Part shown: piece by piece, positions 4,341-6,733 of the stretch
Position numbering within the stretch: the stretch's first letter is position 1
Layout: each line of letters starts with the position of its first letter
NCBI GenBank assembly: GCA_913053815.1
Contig: CAJXGK010000101.1
Span: forward strand, 1-6,733
Source: an uncultured Rhodanobacteraceae bacterium
Lineage (GTDB): Bacteria > Pseudomonadota > Gammaproteobacteria > Xanthomonadales > Rhodanobacteraceae
Length of the DNA stretch: 6,733 nucleotides
Direction: 5' to 3'
Translations under genes and position numbers: made by a program
Notes under the pieces: model-generated
Told to the model about the DNA's origin: nothing
Databases searched by the model: none
The model's input: the letters and a program-made list of their open reading frames with translations, nothing else

Positions 4341-6512
4341 ATGAAGCACACACGCTGGTTTTCGGCACTTCTGATCCTGGTGGTGGCTTTACCCGTCATG
4401 AGTGCGCAGACCCACCAGGGTAAGCAGGTCTATCCCCAGGCCCATCGCGACAGAACCGTTGATACTTATTTTGGAACCCGGGTACCGGCACCCTACCAGT
4501 GGATGGAAAAGCTCAACTCACCCCAGCTGAAACAATGGATTGACCAAGAAAATACACTCACTCAAAAGTACCTAAAGGCCATTCCCCAACGGAACTGGAT
4601 CAGGCAGCGCCTGACCCGCCTGTGGAACTACCCACGCGAAGGCGTGCCGGTACAGGCCGGAGACTTGTTGTTTTACAGGCACAACAGTGGCCTGCAGAAT
4701 CAAAGCCTGTTGTATGTGCAGGTCGGCTCGGGCAAACCGCGGGTGCTGCTCGATCCTAATCGGCTTTCCAAGGATGGCCGTGTTGCCCTGCTCAGTTGGA
4801 AACCTTCCGATCACGGCAAGTATCTCGCCTATGGGCTATCTCAGGGTGGCTCCGATTGGCAGACTCTGCATGTCATGGATGTGGTCACCGGCAAGCAGCT
4901 GCCGGATACCATCCGTTGGGTGAAGTTTTCCGGCATTTCCTGGACTCACGATGGCCAGGGTTTTTTCTACTCGCGTTATCCACAGCCGCCGCAAGCCAAG
5001 GTCATCGTCGACAAAGTACGCATCCAGTCGCTGTACTACCACCGTCTGGGAACATTGCAGAGCGCCGATGTGCTGATTTTGCGGCGCCGGGATTTACCTG
5101 AGTGGGTGGTGGGCGGAGAGGTCAGCGAGGATGGACGCTACCTGTTCGTGGCCCTGGCCCATGGCACCTCCAGTCGTAATTTACTTTATGTCGCCGATCT
5201 TGGCTATGGCGCCCAGCCCGATATAGGCGCCCAATTGCAGCCACTGTTCACCCAGGATAACGCAGAGTACCAGCCCATCGGCAACATCGGTAAGACCGTG
5301 TACATGCTCACCACACTCCAGGCGCCACGTGGGCGGATTGTTGCTTTCAATATCCACCATCCGATTCCACAACATTGGCGGGTCGTGGTGCCGCAGGGGC
5401 GTAGTGTGATCCGTGGCGCCACCTTGGCTGATGGGCGCCTGCTGGTCAATCGTCTGGTTGACGTAAAAAGTGAGGTGAGTGTCTATAGCACCACGGGTAA
5501 GCCGATAGGGGTTTTGCCGACACCGGCTATGGGTACCATCTATGGCATCAGTGCGCGCAACAGCAGCCGCTATGTCTATTACGGATACACCTCATTTTTG
5601 TATCCCCCCGCGGTGTTTCGTTACAACATTGCGACGGCTAAGGGTAGGGCGTTGTTCAAGCCTGAGGTGTCCTTCGACGCCTCAAAATACGTAACCAAGC
5701 AGGTGTTCTATCGCTCCAAGGACGGCACCCGGATCCCGATGTTCCTGACTTATCGTAAAGGGCTCAAGCTGGACGGCGAGAATCCAACGCTGCTCTATGC
5801 CTACGGGGGGTTCGATATCAGCATTACCCCGAGATTCTCGGTGACCTTGCCGGTCTGGCTGGAAATGGGAGGGGTTTATGCGGTGGCCAACCTGCGCGGC
5901 GGCGGTGAGTATGGCGAGGCTTGGCACCATGCCGGCATGCTTGGCAAAAAGCAGAATGTCTTCGACGATTTCGCCTGGGCGGCCAAGTATCTGGTCCGCC
6001 AGCATTACACCTCGGCCAAGCACCTGGGTATCGAGGGCTATTCCAATGGCGGTTTGCTGATAGGAGCCAGTATCACCGAACGTCCGCGGCTATTCGGTGC
6101 GGCCTATGCCGGTCACGGGGTGCTCGACATGCTGCGCTACCAGAAATTCTCCGGTGGTGCCCTGTGGGCGCCGGAATACGGCACTTCGAATAACAAGCAG
6201 GCGTTCAAGTGGCTATACGCCTACTCGCCGCTCGACAACATCAAGCAGGGCACCTGCTATCCACCCACGCTAATCACCACCTCCTGGGACGACGACCGGG
6301 TGGTCCCCAGCCACGAATTCAAGTTCACTGCCAAAATTCAGCGGGCCCAGGGCTGTGCCAATCCGATCCTGCTACACGTCACCGGCGACACCAGTCATGT
6401 GTACATGCCCACAGACAAGCAGATCGCACAAACTGTCGATGTGTGGGCCTTCGAAGCCTGGAACCTCGGTATAAAGCAAGCCCCCGCACTGCACGGGAAA
6501 CCCCGGGACTGA
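4341..6512 (+). CDS. Secreted prolyl oligopeptidase (peptidase family S9A)
   Basis: This serine peptidase should cleave after proline in short peptides, probably in the periplasm. The 723 residues fit family S9A plus a signal peptide: MKHTRW, a hydrophobic core FSALLILVVALPVM (7-20), and likely cleavage near MSA-Q (22/23). The mature start shows DTYFGTRVPAPYQWME, the usual S9A opening. A beta-propeller spans roughly 95-440, followed by the alpha/beta-hydrolase domain. Conserved segments are NLRGGGEYGEAWHHAG (517-532), the nucleophile motif GYSNGG (S568), and DDRVVPSHEFKF (acid D651, substrate-binding R653). The last catalytic residue is H686, in GDTSHVYMP, where most S9A enzymes have a GHG-type loop. 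I chose ATG 4341 because AAGGGAAG precedes it and the signal peptide begins there; a longer frame from a TTG at 4053 adds 96 unrelated residues. The gene stands alone and ends before a strong terminator. Confidence 0.94.
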   Translation: MKHTRWFSALLILVVALPVMSAQTHQGKQVYPQAHRDRTVDTYFGTRVPAPYQWMEKLNSPQLKQWIDQENTLTQKYLKAIPQRNWIRQRLTRLWNYPREGVPVQAGDLLFYRHNSGLQNQSLLYVQVGSGKPRVLLDPNRLSKDGRVALLSWKPSDHGKYLAYGLSQGGSDWQTLHVMDVVTGKQLPDTIRWVKFSGISWTHDGQGFFYSRYPQPPQAKVIVDKVRIQSLYYHRLGTLQSADVLILRRRDLPEWVVGGEVSEDGRYLFVALAHGTSSRNLLYVADLGYGAQPDIGAQLQPLFTQDNAEYQPIGNIGKTVYMLTTLQAPRGRIVAFNIHHPIPQHWRVVVPQGRSVIRGATLADGRLLVNRLVDVKSEVSVYSTTGKPIGVLPTPAMGTIYGISARNSSRYVYYGYTSFLYPPAVFRYNIATAKGRALFKPEVSFDASKYVTKQVFYRSKDGTRIPMFLTYRKGLKLDGENPTLLYAYGGFDISITPRFSVTLPVWLEMGGVYAVANLRGGGEYGEAWHHAGMLGKKQNVFDDFAWAAKYLVRQHYTSAKHLGIEGYSNGGLLIGASITERPRLFGAAYAGHGVLDMLRYQKFSGGALWAPEYGTSNNKQAFKWLYAYSPLDNIKQGTCYPPTLITTSWDDDRVVPSHEFKFTAKIQRAQGCANPILLHVTGDTSHVYMPTDKQIAQTVDVWAFEAWNLGIKQAPALHGKPRD

Positions 6513-6532
6513 CCCGCTCATCATCGCCGTGT

Positions 6533-6562
6533 AAAAGGGCCGGCCTCAAGTCGGCCCTTTTT
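6533..6562 (+). terminator. Rho-independent terminator of the peptidase gene
   Basis: AAAAGGGCCG (6533-6542) pairs with CGGCCCTTTT (6552-6561) around a 9-base loop, followed by T to 6562 (five T in all). It starts 20 bases after the peptidase stop. The A-run on the 5' side means it could also work on the minus strand. Confidence 0.88.
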
Positions 6563-6623
6563 ATGAGCCTTCATCAAATGGTGTGGGTAGAGATCCGCCC
6601 CCCATAGCATGGCAGTAGCACGC

Positions 6624-6649
6624 TTTATTGCGCAAATCGTGGTTACAAT
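6624..6649 (+). promoter_or_regulatory. Candidate promoter near the right end
   Basis: TACAAT at 6644-6649 matches the -10 consensus at five of six positions; the -35 region (TTTATT, 6624-6629, or nearby) is weak. Transcription would start near 6656, immediately at the ATG at 6657. The wording resembles the rpsP promoter (TTTATT about 14-15 bases before GTTACAAT). Confidence 0.3.
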
Positions 6650-6656
6650 TTCAATC

Positions 6657-6733
6657 ATGTTGATGCACTCTGAGGCGCCATTGTCGGCCTTTCATTTCAA
6701 GATGATGTCAAAAATCCCCCAATGGCGGTTGCA
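6657..6733 (+). CDS. Possible 5' end of an unidentified gene (runs off the window)
   Basis: From ATG 6657 the frame stays open to the window edge for 25 codons, starting MLMHSEAPLSAFHFKMMSKI. Alternative starts are the ATGs at 6663, 6702 and 6705. None has a good ribosome binding site, and the promoter-like TACAAT just upstream would give an almost leaderless message. I do not recognise the product. A frame this short can be open by chance, so this is only a pointer to a possible next gene. Confidence 0.2.
   Translation, partial: MLMHSEAPLSAFHFKMMSKIPQWRL

Overview
The window looks like ordinary chromosomal DNA from a gammaproteobacterium. The ribosomal, tRNA-synthetase and Fe-S carrier proteins, and the exported prolyl oligopeptidase, read most like those of Xanthomonadales-type organisms. 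That placement is an impression from remembered protein families, not a search result. GC content is moderate to high and intergenic spaces are fairly long. No phage, plasmid, CRISPR, tRNA or rRNA sequence was seen.

Layout, left to right. (1) Positions 1-342, minus strand: the 5' end of rimM, cut by the window edge, overlaps the stop of rpsP, giving the usual start of the rpsP-rimM ribosomal operon. (2) Positions 509-871, minus strand: a stand-alone A-type Fe-S carrier of the IscA/SufA type, divergent from (3) asnS, asparaginyl-tRNA synthetase, at 947-2344 plus. (4) Positions 2345-2650 hold no gene but carry a MITE-like or NEMIS-like palindromic element (about 2480-2642) between the convergent asnS and arsR. 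(5) Positions 2651-3561, minus strand: a two-gene arsenic cassette in the order arsC then arsR, with a promoter and an overlapping inverted repeat that could be its ArsR operator. (6) Positions 3562-4340 have no confident gene. They hold the ars control region, a possible frameshifted small ORF, a 21-bp near-palindrome and a candidate promoter. (7) Positions 4341-6512, plus strand: a secreted S9A prolyl oligopeptidase followed by a clear intrinsic terminator. (8) The last 170 bases hold a promoter-like stretch and possibly the first codons of another plus-strand gene.

Functionally these are mostly independent housekeeping units: translation (RpsP, RimM, AsnRS) and Fe-S cluster delivery. They are joined by a small arsenic-responsive unit and a periplasmic peptidase. 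I found no convincing undescribed system. The points most worth a second look are the terminal-inverted-repeat element, the arsC-arsR unit with its operator-like repeat and no exporter in view, and the unusual catalytic-histidine loop of the peptidase.
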